DNA of 28,632 nucleotides from assembly GCA_000372225.1 (NCBI GenBank), contig AQTY01000025.1, positions 1-28,632 on the forward strand, given 5' to 3'. This document shows positions 16,306 to 24,993 of the stretch, piece by piece (within the stretch, counting starts at the first letter, position 1; every line of letters begins with the position of its first letter). This DNA is from Candidatus Nitromaritima sp. SCGC AAA288-L16 (GTDB lineage Bacteria; Nitrospinota; Nitrospinia; Nitrospinales; VA-1). The translations under genes and the position numbers were made by a program. The notes under the pieces are model-generated. The model was given only the letters and a program-made list of their open reading frames with translations. It had not been told where the DNA came from and made no database searches.

Positions 16306-17956
16306 CCACCTCATCTTGGGTCGGTTTATTTAAAGATTTAACCCTGGGGACAGTTGGTTTTTGTGGCTCTTGTATAATTGGCTTAGTAAGATTAGCCACA
16401 CTTAGTTTCTCCTTCTTGGTTTCAGCAACTGGGTTAAATTGAGTTCCCACCCCTTCATCAAAACGAATGAAAATTGGATTGGACACCAAATAATTTTCTG
16501 GGTCCGCTTCCACTTTAAGCCGGTAGAATATTGGACCGTCATTTTTATCAAAATTCACATCACGCCAAGTCAATTCATATGGAAGTGCTATCGTTTCCTT
16601 TTTTACTTCCATACCGTTACGGATGACTGACAAACGAACCGTTTTTTCTGTTCCATTTGTCATCCGAACCTTAATTTTTAACTCAGGGAAATCATTTGAT
16701 ACTAGCTCTTCACCCATGTTAGCTTGACGGCCTGACAGAGCATCACTTACCGTGAAATCATCTAATGAAATTCTTTCATCTCCTGTCTGGCGCACTGCAT
16801 ACATACGTCCGTTGGCCATAGCATCAAGAATATCGTCACGAGATTTTTGGCGAACGAGGAATATAGTTCGAACTTCACCAAACTTGGTTCTTCCGTCCTC
16901 ACATAAATAATTGTTCCCACCATAACCCCAAACTGGTTTTTCTCGCTGGCCTTGAATATATTCACCCAATACATTATCCCATTCGTTTCCAGGTTCAATT
17001 TGCATAACTGGAAAATCGGCGATGGACTGAAAACCAGTGTAATCAAAAGTTAACATTAAGTCTTTCGGATAGGGGTCGGTCTTGTAAGCAACCCGTCCTT
17101 TTTGTTTTATTTCATTAGGAGCTTCCATGTGGTTCCAAAAAACCAACCCGCCGTTGCTATTCACATAATTAATTAATTCTTGATAGGGTTGAATACCCAA
17201 GTCCCCTTTATACTGACTAAATGGAGAGCTTCTAAACGGCATATTATTGAGAGCAAAAAGAAACATGATTCCTGCAATCAACCCGGTAAGCTTCTTCTTA
17301 TATCCTTTCAAAAAAGCAACGAGGAACAGTAAAAAAAATACAACGCATCCTACAAAGTACTGCTGATAATGTGTTAAGTACCGCTTGGAAAAATTACTAT
17401 CCAAAATAGGTAATTGCTCGTAAAACTCCGGCTTATCAAACCCAACTACGAAGAGGTGCTTGTCCAGATTATTAGCAACAAGGTTGCCGTTAAAAACATT
17501 CCCCGTCCAATAGTAAAATGGGGCAACCTCCGCACCAGAAATAAGAAGGGTCTCTTCAAACTGCTTGTCATTATCATTGATTTCTGAAATATAAGCCGGT
17601 GCACCTACGGTAAGAATTGATGAACTCTCATTTCGTTTTCTAATGATACGCTCTAGGGGGACTACCCCATATTCCAATGCATCACGAGCTTGATCACCAA
17701 AAATCACCGTATCGATTCCCTTTGCACGGGCCTGTTTGGCTACTTCCTGGAGTGTCGAGCACCCACGACTAAAGCGAGTTTTCACATCGGCAACCCCATC
17801 CAATTGTATAAAACCCGCAAAAATGATATCCGTCGATGCCAGCAGAATAACTATTACTCCGACTAAAACAAAAGGCACCTGAAAGCGATACGGTTCTTTT
17901 GTGAAATAATAATTCACTCTATATTTTTCATCTTTGATTATTCTTAAGAATTTCAT
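16244..17956 (-). CDS. Membrane protein with degenerate PHP (CehA-like) domain
   Basis: This 570-residue protein has a membrane segment at about 28-49, a PHP-like region (52-190), two more helices (~200-217 and ~222-240) and a continued PHP-like part to ~410. These are followed by a beta-rich region (~420-505) and a Pro/Lys-rich tail. The order resembles CehA-type PHP phosphoesterases: strand, turn, A-x-x-G-I-D helix, GAEV strand, a GGLVFWNHM segment and a final FLVRQKSRDDILDAMANGR helix. Most metal ligands look replaced: the usual HxH is DVK (57-59) and the usual DH is DQ (88-89), while His276 is kept. Catalysis is therefore doubtful. The last ~21 codons run antisense through the MBL fragment, so the original C-terminus may have been lost. 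Confidence 0.7.
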   Translation of the reverse strand: MKFLRIIKDEKYRVNYYFTKEPYRFQVPFVLVGVIVILLASTDIIFAGFIQLDGVADVKTRFSRGCSTLQEVAKQARAKGIDTVIFGDQARDALEYGVVPLERIIRKRNESSSILTVGAPAYISEINDNDKQFEETLLISGAEVAPFYYWTGNVFNGNLVANNLDKHLFVVGFDKPEFYEQLPILDSNFSKRYLTHYQQYFVGCVVFFLLFLVAFLKGYKKKLTGLIAGIMFLFALNNMPFRSSPFSQYKGDLGIQPYQELINYVNSNGGLVFWNHMEAPNEIKQKGRVAYKTDPYPKDLMLTFDYTGFQSIADFPVMQIEPGNEWDNVLGEYIQGQREKPVWGYGGNNYLCEDGRTKFGEVRTIFLVRQKSRDDILDAMANGRMYAVRQTGDERISLDDFTVSDALSGRQANMGEELVSNDFPELKIKVRMTNGTEKTVRLSVIRNGMEVKKETIALPYELTWRDVNFDKNDGPIFYRLKVEADPENYLVSNPIFIRFDEGVGTQFNPVAETKKEKLSVANLTKPIIQEPQKPTVPRVKSLNKPTQDEVVTTPSEVTINKLLYTPVEKK

Positions 17957-18002
17957 TGACCATCAGACCAACTCGCAGGACATGGTATCATTTTTAGTAA
18001 CA

Positions 18003-18019
18003 ACTCCCTAGGGGGGAGT
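18003..18019. other. Short inverted repeat between the PHP-like gene and the receiver gene
   Basis: ACTCCC and GGGAGT pair around five bases. It lies about 45 bp upstream of the PHP-like start within the 300-bp divergent gap 17957-18256. No T-tract follows on either strand, so it is not a normal terminator. It might be an operator, but there is no other support. The rest of the gap holds the candidate promoter listed next and nothing else I can name. Confidence 0.3.
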
Positions 18020-18069
18020 CAAAGACATTAGCTAAGTATTGGTAAACCTTTATTCTCTTTACAATTCAT

Positions 18070-18100
18070 TTGATTTTTGTTTGCCCAGTAGACATATAAT
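18070..18100 (+). promoter_or_regulatory. Candidate promoter upstream of the receiver-domain gene
   Basis: TTGATT (18070-18075) precedes a perfect TATAAT (18095-18100) by 19 bp, slightly long for a sigma-70 promoter. The leader to the ATG at 18257 would be about 150 nt. A weaker pair, TTGATT then TACGAT with 18 bp between, lies just downstream. Confidence 0.35.
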
Positions 18101-18256
18101 CCCCATTGTTTGATTTATTTTTTAGATATATGGTACGATGCTGCTGATGCGGTATTTCATAACAACTCCTTCCGCTCCGCGAGACCTAAAAGCTGATCAA
18201 GCAAATAAAAGACTTGATTATCATTCTATGGGATCCGCGTTCAGGAAAAACCTTCG

Positions 18257-19408
18257 ATGATAAAAAAAATTTTAGTCGCCGACAACAGTATCACTATACA
18301 AAAGATCGTAGCCATGGCCTTTGAACATGAAGATGTTGTTGTTGAGGGTATTAGTAAGGGGAAAGATGCACTCGATAAAATGAAAACTTTTAAACCAGAC
18401 ATCGTTTTGGCGGATATTGATATGCGAGATTTGCCAGGGTTTGAATTATCTAAAAAAATTAAAAGTGACCCAACATTTAACTCCACAAAAGTACTTCTCT
18501 TGGCTAGTGACTTTGAGTCCTTCAATATAAATTTATTTGACAGTTCCGGCGCTGACGACCACATTTCAAAACCTTTTAAATCAGAAGACATTATAAAAAA
18601 AGTTAACGATTTACTTTCAGAAAAATCGCCTGAATCCATTGTTGAAACTATCAACTTAACTCCAATTGACTTAGACGTGTCTGTTGAATCCACGGAAATA
18701 CCTATTGAACTTTCTACAGAAGACATGGTCGAAAAAGAGGACTCTATTATCAATCTTTCTTTGGCAAACCTTGAAGAACCGATAAATCCTCCCCTTGTAG
18801 AAGAGGTAGGAAAAAAGAAAGTTGACGAAGATACGCTCGACGCAATGATCAAGGATGTCGAATTCTTAAAAAAAGAAGTCGAGCCTTCAGATACTGGCTA
18901 TGACGAACTGGGCGAAGAAGTAGCCCCTACACACGAAGATGCCGTCGGGGATGAGTTGGACATGGCTTTCCAGGAGATAGTAAATTTTGGCTCTCCAAAA
19001 AAACCCGATAATATTTCAAGCATCAAACTTGAACCGATAAGTGGATCCTCCACCATGGGGGGTATTATCCCTGAACCGGAGGATCTATTGGGGAAAATAA
19101 CTTCCTCCACGCCGGAAGGGGGAAAAAGACTAGCTGTCCCGAGTTCGATGGGGAAAAATCATTCTCGCCCTTCACAAGTATCCCATGAAATTAAAAGTCA
19201 GCAAGCCACAGCTACGCAAAAGAACCAAACCGCGACAGACAAAGTCAGGCATCCCCTGGAAGATATGATTCATACTTCTATTGAAAAAGAACTTTCCGAA
19301 CTGTCAAATAGCATCACTCAATCTGTACGAGAAATAGTTCAAGAAATTACCCCAAAAATTGTTAGAGAAATTGTTAAAGAAGAAGTCGACAAGATCAAAA
19401 ATTCATGA
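18257..19408 (+). CDS. Receiver-domain protein with acidic linker and helical C-terminus
   Basis: This protein has 383 residues. Residues 1-120 are a CheY-like receiver domain: Asp9 at the acidic pocket, phospho-acceptor Asp53 in DIVLADIDM, and Lys105 in SKPF. There is no DNA-binding or enzyme output domain. Residues ~120-330 are acidic and low in complexity, rich in Glu, Pro and Ser, and probably disordered. The last ~55 residues form an amphipathic helix with repeated VREI/IVKEE units. Similar layouts occur in delta-proteobacterial receiver proteins, where the tail docks on partners, and the tail also recalls PopZ/DUF2497-type helices. AGGAAA stands upstream of the ATG. It precedes valS with a 188-bp gap, so they need not be one operon. 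Confidence 0.8.
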   Translation: MIKKILVADNSITIQKIVAMAFEHEDVVVEGISKGKDALDKMKTFKPDIVLADIDMRDLPGFELSKKIKSDPTFNSTKVLLLASDFESFNINLFDSSGADDHISKPFKSEDIIKKVNDLLSEKSPESIVETINLTPIDLDVSVESTEIPIELSTEDMVEKEDSIINLSLANLEEPINPPLVEEVGKKKVDEDTLDAMIKDVEFLKKEVEPSDTGYDELGEEVAPTHEDAVGDELDMAFQEIVNFGSPKKPDNISSIKLEPISGSSTMGGIIPEPEDLLGKITSSTPEGGKRLAVPSSMGKNHSRPSQVSHEIKSQQATATQKNQTATDKVRHPLEDMIHTSIEKELSELSNSITQSVREIVQEITPKIVREIVKEEVDKIKNS

Positions 19409-19596
19409 GAAGCCTAAGTCGTTTCTCCGGTCCAATCTATTTCTCAAAATAAAACTATTTTAATTTTTTATATATCTGCGTGGTAATACATCTGCGCATA
19501 TTTGTTTTTTATTCCATATCTTATCAGAGTTGAATTCTTCGGAAGAACCTTTCCCTTAATTACAAGAAAAACTGGCTTGATGAAAACAATCTATTC

Positions 19597-22245
19597 ATGG
19601 ATCAATTAGAAAAAATTTACAGCCCAAAAGAAGTTGAGGAACGTTGGGGAAAATACTGGGAAGAAAATCGATTGTTTCATGGTGATGAAACATCAACTAA
19701 AAAACCATTTTCAATAGTAATTCCACCTCCAAATGTCACCGGGTCTCTGCACATGGGGCATGCCTTCAATAACACACTCCAGGATGTTCTTGCCCGCTGG
19801 AAACGTATGTTGGGATTTGAAGTTCTATGGCAACCGGGAACGGACCATGCTGGCATCGCCACGCAAAATGTCGTTGAGCGTCAATTACATGCGGAGGGAA
19901 TTAACCGTCAAGAAATAGGTCGCGAAGAATTTATCAAGCGTGTCTGGAAGTGGCGAGAAGAATCGGGAGGAACTATTAACCACCAGTTAAGTAAACTGGG
20001 GAGTTCTTTGGATTGGGAAAGAGATCGGTTTACGATGGATGAAGGTCTTTCAAAAGCAGTACGAGAAGTTTTTGTCTCTCTTTACGAAGAGGGATTAATT
20101 TATAAGGGGGACTACATAATCAATTGGTGCCCTAGATGCCTAACAGCACTCTCGGACCTGGAGGTGGAGCACCAGGAGACTCAAGGACACCTTTACAACA
20201 TAATATATCAATTCAAAAACAGTAAAAGTTCATTAACTATAGCGACGACACGCCCTGAAACTTTGCTAGGCGATTCCGCTGTCGCAGTGAATCCAAAAGA
20301 TGAACGCTACCAAAGTATGATTGGTAAAACGCTCATTCTTCCTCTCCTGGGGCGAGAACTCCCACTGATTGGAGATAATTATGTTGACTCCTCTTTCGGG
20401 TCGGGAGCACTAAAAGTAACTCCCGCACATGACCCTAATGATTTTGAGCTTGGGCGACGCCATGATCTAGAACTGATTAATGTTATGAATCCTGACGGTT
20501 CTATGAACGAAGGAGCTGGCCCACTCTACCAAGGGCTTGACCGTTTTATCTGCCGACAAAAATTAGTTGAAAATTTAAAAATACAAAATTTTTTGGAAAG
20601 CATCGAAGAACATACGCACTCCGTAGGACACTGTTATCGTTGTCATACAGTAGTGGAACCTTACGTGTCCACTCAATGGTTTGTTAAAACTGCTCCTCTC
20701 GCCAAATCGGCGATCGAAGCTGTTAAAAGTGGCCGCATACATATAGTCCCTAAACTTTGGGAAAATACCTATTTTAACTGGATGGAAAATATCCGCGACT
20801 GGTGTATTTCAAGACAAATCTGGTGGGGCCACCAGATTCCTGCATGGAACTGCCCAGCATGCAAGAAAATAACAGTTGTTCGAGAAACTCCAAAGGTGTG
20901 TTCTCACTGCGAAGAAGGTGATCTGATTCAGGAAGTTGATGTTCTTGATACCTGGTTTAGTTCTGCGCTTTGGCCTTTCTCAACACTAGGCTGGCCAGAA
21001 CAAACTCAAACTCTGAAAAAGTTTTACCCCACTTCAGTGCTTTGCACGGGATTTGACATTCTCTTTTTCTGGGTAGCAAGAATGATCATGATGGGGGTCA
21101 GATTTATGGACAATATTCCCTTCCACACTGTTTATATCCACGCGCTAATTCGCGATTCTGAAGGGCAGAAAATGAGCAAGACAAAAGGAAATGTAATCGA
21201 CCCATTAACCATGATGGACAAGTACGGCACAGATGCTCTCCGCTTCACATTAGCGGCATTTGCCGCACAAGGTCGCGACATAAAACTTTCAGAAGAACGC
21301 ATCGAGGGATACCGAAATTTTTGTAATAAATTATGGAATGCTTCTCGTTTTGTATTGATGAATCTAGATGACTACAATGGAACCTATAAATTAATCCAAA
21401 ATGGAGAGCGCCCCGCAGCACACCGTTGGATTCTAAGCCGCTTAAATGAAGCATGCCACGAAGTTAATCATGCGCTTGAGGAATTTAAATTTAATGACGC
21501 GGCTTCTTCCATATACAAATTTATATGGAACGAATACTGTGACTGGTTTTTGGAACTATCCAAACCTCATTTGTATGGTGGAGACGACCGCAAAGAAACT
21601 CAAAATATACTTGTCTATGTACTGGAAAATTGCCTGCGCTTACTCCATCCATTTATGCCATTTATCACGGAAGAAATACACAGCAAACTGCCAGGAACAA
21701 GCGGCAGCATTATGGAAAACTCATTCCCGGAGCACAAAGAAAATAATGTGGATTTAGAAGCAGAAAAAACCTTTTCCACTGTCATTAATGTCATTGATTG
21801 TGTGCGTAATGTTCGCGGAGAAATGAATTTAAACCCCGGCCTCAACCTTGATCTTATCATTAGAACTAAGCATGATCATGAGGTTGCAACACTAAAATAT
21901 AACACAAAATATATCAATAGTTTAGGGCGGGCAAACCTTATCGAATCGGGCTCCACAGTAAAAAAACCAAGGGTTTCCATCTCATCCGTTTGCGGCGAAA
22001 TGGACATCTTCATTCCTCTCGAAGGAAAAATTAATTTTACAGAAGAAAAAAAACGCGTCGAAAAAGAGTTGAAAAAAATTGAAAAAGATATCATAGTCTT
22101 AGATAAGAAACTCTCCAATAAGAATTTCATCGATAAGGCGCCCTCAGAGGTTATCGAGAAAGATAGTCAGAGAAAAAAATTCCTCTCTGAAAAACAAGCG
22201 CGACTGAGAATCCACCTGGAAACTGTTAATATTGCGCTCCCCTGA
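19597..22245 (+). CDS. valS: Valyl-tRNA synthetase
   Basis: This 882-residue class I synthetase charges tRNA-Val in the cytoplasm. The HIGH motif is HMGH (52-55) in PPPNVTGSLHMGHAF, and the second signature is KMSKT (525-529) in place of the usual KMSKS. The editing domain has TTRPETLLGD and HDPNDFELG. A zinc-like Cys set appears around CPACKKIT and CSHCEEGD. The C-terminal ~75 residues are a Lys/Glu-rich coiled-coil arm typical of ValRS. No Shine-Dalgarno is obvious before the ATG at 19597. pepF follows after 48 bp. Confidence 0.97.
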   Translation: MDQLEKIYSPKEVEERWGKYWEENRLFHGDETSTKKPFSIVIPPPNVTGSLHMGHAFNNTLQDVLARWKRMLGFEVLWQPGTDHAGIATQNVVERQLHAEGINRQEIGREEFIKRVWKWREESGGTINHQLSKLGSSLDWERDRFTMDEGLSKAVREVFVSLYEEGLIYKGDYIINWCPRCLTALSDLEVEHQETQGHLYNIIYQFKNSKSSLTIATTRPETLLGDSAVAVNPKDERYQSMIGKTLILPLLGRELPLIGDNYVDSSFGSGALKVTPAHDPNDFELGRRHDLELINVMNPDGSMNEGAGPLYQGLDRFICRQKLVENLKIQNFLESIEEHTHSVGHCYRCHTVVEPYVSTQWFVKTAPLAKSAIEAVKSGRIHIVPKLWENTYFNWMENIRDWCISRQIWWGHQIPAWNCPACKKITVVRETPKVCSHCEEGDLIQEVDVLDTWFSSALWPFSTLGWPEQTQTLKKFYPTSVLCTGFDILFFWVARMIMMGVRFMDNIPFHTVYIHALIRDSEGQKMSKTKGNVIDPLTMMDKYGTDALRFTLAAFAAQGRDIKLSEERIEGYRNFCNKLWNASRFVLMNLDDYNGTYKLIQNGERPAAHRWILSRLNEACHEVNHALEEFKFNDAASSIYKFIWNEYCDWFLELSKPHLYGGDDRKETQNILVYVLENCLRLLHPFMPFITEEIHSKLPGTSGSIMENSFPEHKENNVDLEAEKTFSTVINVIDCVRNVRGEMNLNPGLNLDLIIRTKHDHEVATLKYNTKYINSLGRANLIESGSTVKKPRVSISSVCGEMDIFIPLEGKINFTEEKKRVEKELKKIEKDIIVLDKKLSNKNFIDKAPSEVIEKDSQRKKFLSEKQARLRIHLETVNIALP

Positions 22246-22293
22246 CAGACTTTAGATTATGTTGGGAAACAACCCTGAAGTTATTTTTATTTT

Positions 22294-24102
22294 ATGGAAG
22301 CCACGACAAAGCCTATAACACGAGAAGATATTTCCGAGGAAGCCAAGTGGGATCTCAACGGTTTATATTTGCAGGAACCCTTGTGGGAGGAGGACTTTAA
22401 AAAATTAGAAGCAGACCTCGCAGGTTACGAATCTTTTAAGGGAACCCTTGCCAGTTCAGCAAAGACCATTAAAGCATGCATTGAGTTTGACATCGGTATA
22501 TCTCGAAAGATAGAAAAGCTTTATACCTATGCCCACCTTCGAAACGACGAAAATAAAACCCACGCCAAAAACCAAGGTAATTTTGAAAAAATGGTTCGTT
22601 TGCATACACTCGCAGCGCAAGCGAGTAGCTATATTCCATCCGAACTCATGGCTATTGCAAAAGATCGGATGCACCAATACTTGCAGGATAAGGAATTAAG
22701 TTTTCACAAACTACACTTAGAGAGAATACTACGATATAGGAAGCACACCCTCTCTGAAAAAGAAGAAAAGCTTCTCGCCTCGTCTGCAGAAATCGCTAGA
22801 ACTGCACGGGATGCCTTTGAAATGCTCGATAACGCAGACCTCAAACTTGGTACCGTTATGGACGAAAACGGGAATGAAGTAGTTATTACGCAAGGAAACT
22901 TTCAAAGCATAATGCAAAACCAAGACCGTAGAGTCCGTAAAGAAGCTTTTGAAGAATTCTATAGCGCATATTCTGACCATCAATACACATTCGCATCTCT
23001 TCTTTCCAGTAGTATCAAGAAAGATATTTTCTATGCACGTCAGAAAAATCATGCTTCGGTCAGAGAAAAAGCCATGTTTAGCGAAAATATCCCCGTTGAG
23101 GTCTACGATAACCTCCTTGCATCGGTTCACGAAAACATGGCACCTCTACACAAATATTTTTTCTTAAGGAAAAAGATTCTTAAACTTGATCAAATTCATA
23201 TCTACGATACGAGCGTACCACTGGTAAAAAGTATTCATTGGCATGTCGGGTACAACGACTCAGTGGAAAAAATTCTCAACTCCCTCCAACCCCTAGGGTC
23301 TGACTACACAGAAGTGCTAAGAAAGGGGCTTATCCAAGATCGTTGGGTAGACCGTTATGAGTCAAAAGGCAAACGAAGTGGGGCCTATTCGTCAGGGTGT
23401 TATGACTCAAATCCTTTTATCCTGATGAATTACCAGGAAGATAATATAAACAGTATGTATACCTTAGCCCATGAAGCAGGACATTCCATGCACTCGTTTC
23501 TCTCACGAAAGACACAACCCTACCTTTACGCTGATTACACCATCTTCGTCGCTGAAGTGGCATCTACATTCAACGAAGCCCTTCTTACAAAATATCTTTT
23601 TTCACAGGACATTGATAAAAATATGAAGATTTATCTCACTTGCAGAGAAATAGATAATTTGCGAGGGACTCTCTACAGACAAACCATGTTCGCAGAATTC
23701 GAACACCTGATTTATGCCTCAGCAGAAAAAGACAAACCCATGACTCTGGATGCTTTTAAGGATATTTACCAAAAACTGCTTAAAGAATATTTTGGTGAAA
23801 ATACTACTCTTGATGATTACCTATCCCTCGAATGTTTTAGAATTCCACATTTTTACTTTAGTTTTTACGTTTATAAGTACGCTACCGGAATTTCGGCTGC
23901 TTATGTCTTAGCAGACATGGTTTCGGAGGGAGGGACAACTGAATTAAACGATTATTTAAATTTTCTAAAAGGAGGAGGATCGAAGTACCCTATCGACCTT
24001 CTGAAAGGTGCGGGGGTGGATATGACTTCTCCAGAACCAGTTCGCACCGCTCTGAAAAAGTTTTCGACTCTAGTGAATCAGCTTGAGATGCTAACTAACT
24101 GA
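22294..24102 (+). CDS. pepF: M3-family oligoendopeptidase F
   Basis: This 602-residue zinc metallopeptidase degrades short peptides in the cytoplasm. The active site HEAGH (393-397) in YTLAHEAGHSMHS supplies two His ligands and the catalytic Glu; the third ligand is most likely Glu421 in AEVASTFNEALL. The opening WDLNGLY and the QTMFAEFEH stretch are characteristic of PepF. The length is normal for the family and there is no signal peptide. The gene follows valS closely on the same strand and probably shares its transcript. No clear ribosome-binding site precedes the ATG. Confidence 0.95.
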   Translation: MEATTKPITREDISEEAKWDLNGLYLQEPLWEEDFKKLEADLAGYESFKGTLASSAKTIKACIEFDIGISRKIEKLYTYAHLRNDENKTHAKNQGNFEKMVRLHTLAAQASSYIPSELMAIAKDRMHQYLQDKELSFHKLHLERILRYRKHTLSEKEEKLLASSAEIARTARDAFEMLDNADLKLGTVMDENGNEVVITQGNFQSIMQNQDRRVRKEAFEEFYSAYSDHQYTFASLLSSSIKKDIFYARQKNHASVREKAMFSENIPVEVYDNLLASVHENMAPLHKYFFLRKKILKLDQIHIYDTSVPLVKSIHWHVGYNDSVEKILNSLQPLGSDYTEVLRKGLIQDRWVDRYESKGKRSGAYSSGCYDSNPFILMNYQEDNINSMYTLAHEAGHSMHSFLSRKTQPYLYADYTIFVAEVASTFNEALLTKYLFSQDIDKNMKIYLTCREIDNLRGTLYRQTMFAEFEHLIYASAEKDKPMTLDAFKDIYQKLLKEYFGENTTLDDYLSLECFRIPHFYFSFYVYKYATGISAAYVLADMVSEGGTTELNDYLNFLKGGGSKYPIDLLKGAGVDMTSPEPVRTALKKFSTLVNQLEMLTN

Positions 24103-24138
24103 TCATTTTATCAATTTATATTTATGTAGAGGAATACA

Positions 24139-24948
24139 ATGTTAAAAAAACCCGGGAGCAACCAGCAACCTAACCGAGGTAACGTTCGGAAACGAGGTAA
24201 TTCGAATGTATCGAGAAATGGTCAAAGCCATAACAATGTGAATGGAAGCCCAAACCGAAATACTAGGCATGGAAGGAAATCACACGAACCGCATCTTTGG
24301 GCTTCGTCCGCTTCCTCATCCACAACATTGACCTCCCACCTCTCCATGGTTAATAGACGAAACCAGGATGGGTCAGGAAGGTCAAACGGAAAACCAAGAG
24401 TGCCGTCTAACCATAAAAAAAATGGGCGCACCCGAGACGGAGTTCAGCAACACACCAATAAAAGGTACCCTAATAATAAATCTAATTCAGCCAATATAAA
24501 ACAATCACCCAGTAGAGCACAAACTACCTCTAATGCTTCGGCACAAGGAGAAAAAATCGAACATAATGGAATTTCTAAATCTAAAACAAATACCTTTGGG
24601 ATAGACCCATTTGAACTATTTTGCGCTTACCATTTAGGGATTACATCTCAAAATCAGTATCGCCCATCAAATATTAATGATGTTGCTAACCGTTTTAAAA
24701 TTGACGTTGGTACGACTCGACAAATATTAAAAGAGTATGAAATGGACTCGGCATCTTTACTTGACCGAGACTTTGATATGGCCCTTGCACAACTTGACAT
24801 TCAGGTTGCACCGGAAGGAATCAACCGTACCGAATTGGGGAGAAGTATTTTCGAGGATTTCTTAGAAGCCCCGATAAAAAAAAGGGACTGGAAAAAGATT
24901 TTAGAGGACGACAAAAAAGAAAATGCAAAAACATTTGGTCAACGGTAG
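24139..24948 (+). CDS. Unrecognised protein: disordered basic N-terminus, HTH-like C-terminus
   Basis: I do not recognise a family for this 269-residue protein. Residues 1-150 are low in complexity, rich in Asn, Ser, Arg, Gly, Lys and His, strongly basic and almost certainly disordered. Residues ~153-260 look folded and helical: FELFCAYHLGI, then NINDVANRFKIDVGTTRQIL (178-197), which has the spacing of a helix-turn-helix, then an acidic helical end with a Lys-rich patch (KKRDWKKILEDDKK). This suggests nucleic-acid binding, but that is inference. AGAGGAA stands five bases before the ATG, so the start is well supported. It lies 36 bp after pepF, probably the last gene of a valS-pepF run, and converges on dacB. 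Confidence 0.75.
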   Translation: MLKKPGSNQQPNRGNVRKRGNSNVSRNGQSHNNVNGSPNRNTRHGRKSHEPHLWASSASSSTTLTSHLSMVNRRNQDGSGRSNGKPRVPSNHKKNGRTRDGVQQHTNKRYPNNKSNSANIKQSPSRAQTTSNASAQGEKIEHNGISKSKTNTFGIDPFELFCAYHLGITSQNQYRPSNINDVANRFKIDVGTTRQILKEYEMDSASLLDRDFDMALAQLDIQVAPEGINRTELGRSIFEDFLEAPIKKRDWKKILEDDKKENAKTFGQR

Positions 24949-24993
24949 CTTTAAACCCACCGTCAGTTAAAAATCTTAATTAAAATCTGCCCC

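Noticed and set aside
16306..16442. Continuation of the MBL fragment frame to its stop
   Set aside because: The translation is antisense of the PHP-like tail and carries no MBL features; I end the pseudogene near 16305.
18241..18852. 203-residue minus-strand ORF
   Set aside because: It is antisense to the receiver domain and its product is a Ser/Phe/Ile-rich run with no family features.
22729..23130. 133-residue minus-strand ORF
   Set aside because: It lies wholly inside pepF in another frame and shows no motif or ribosome-binding site.
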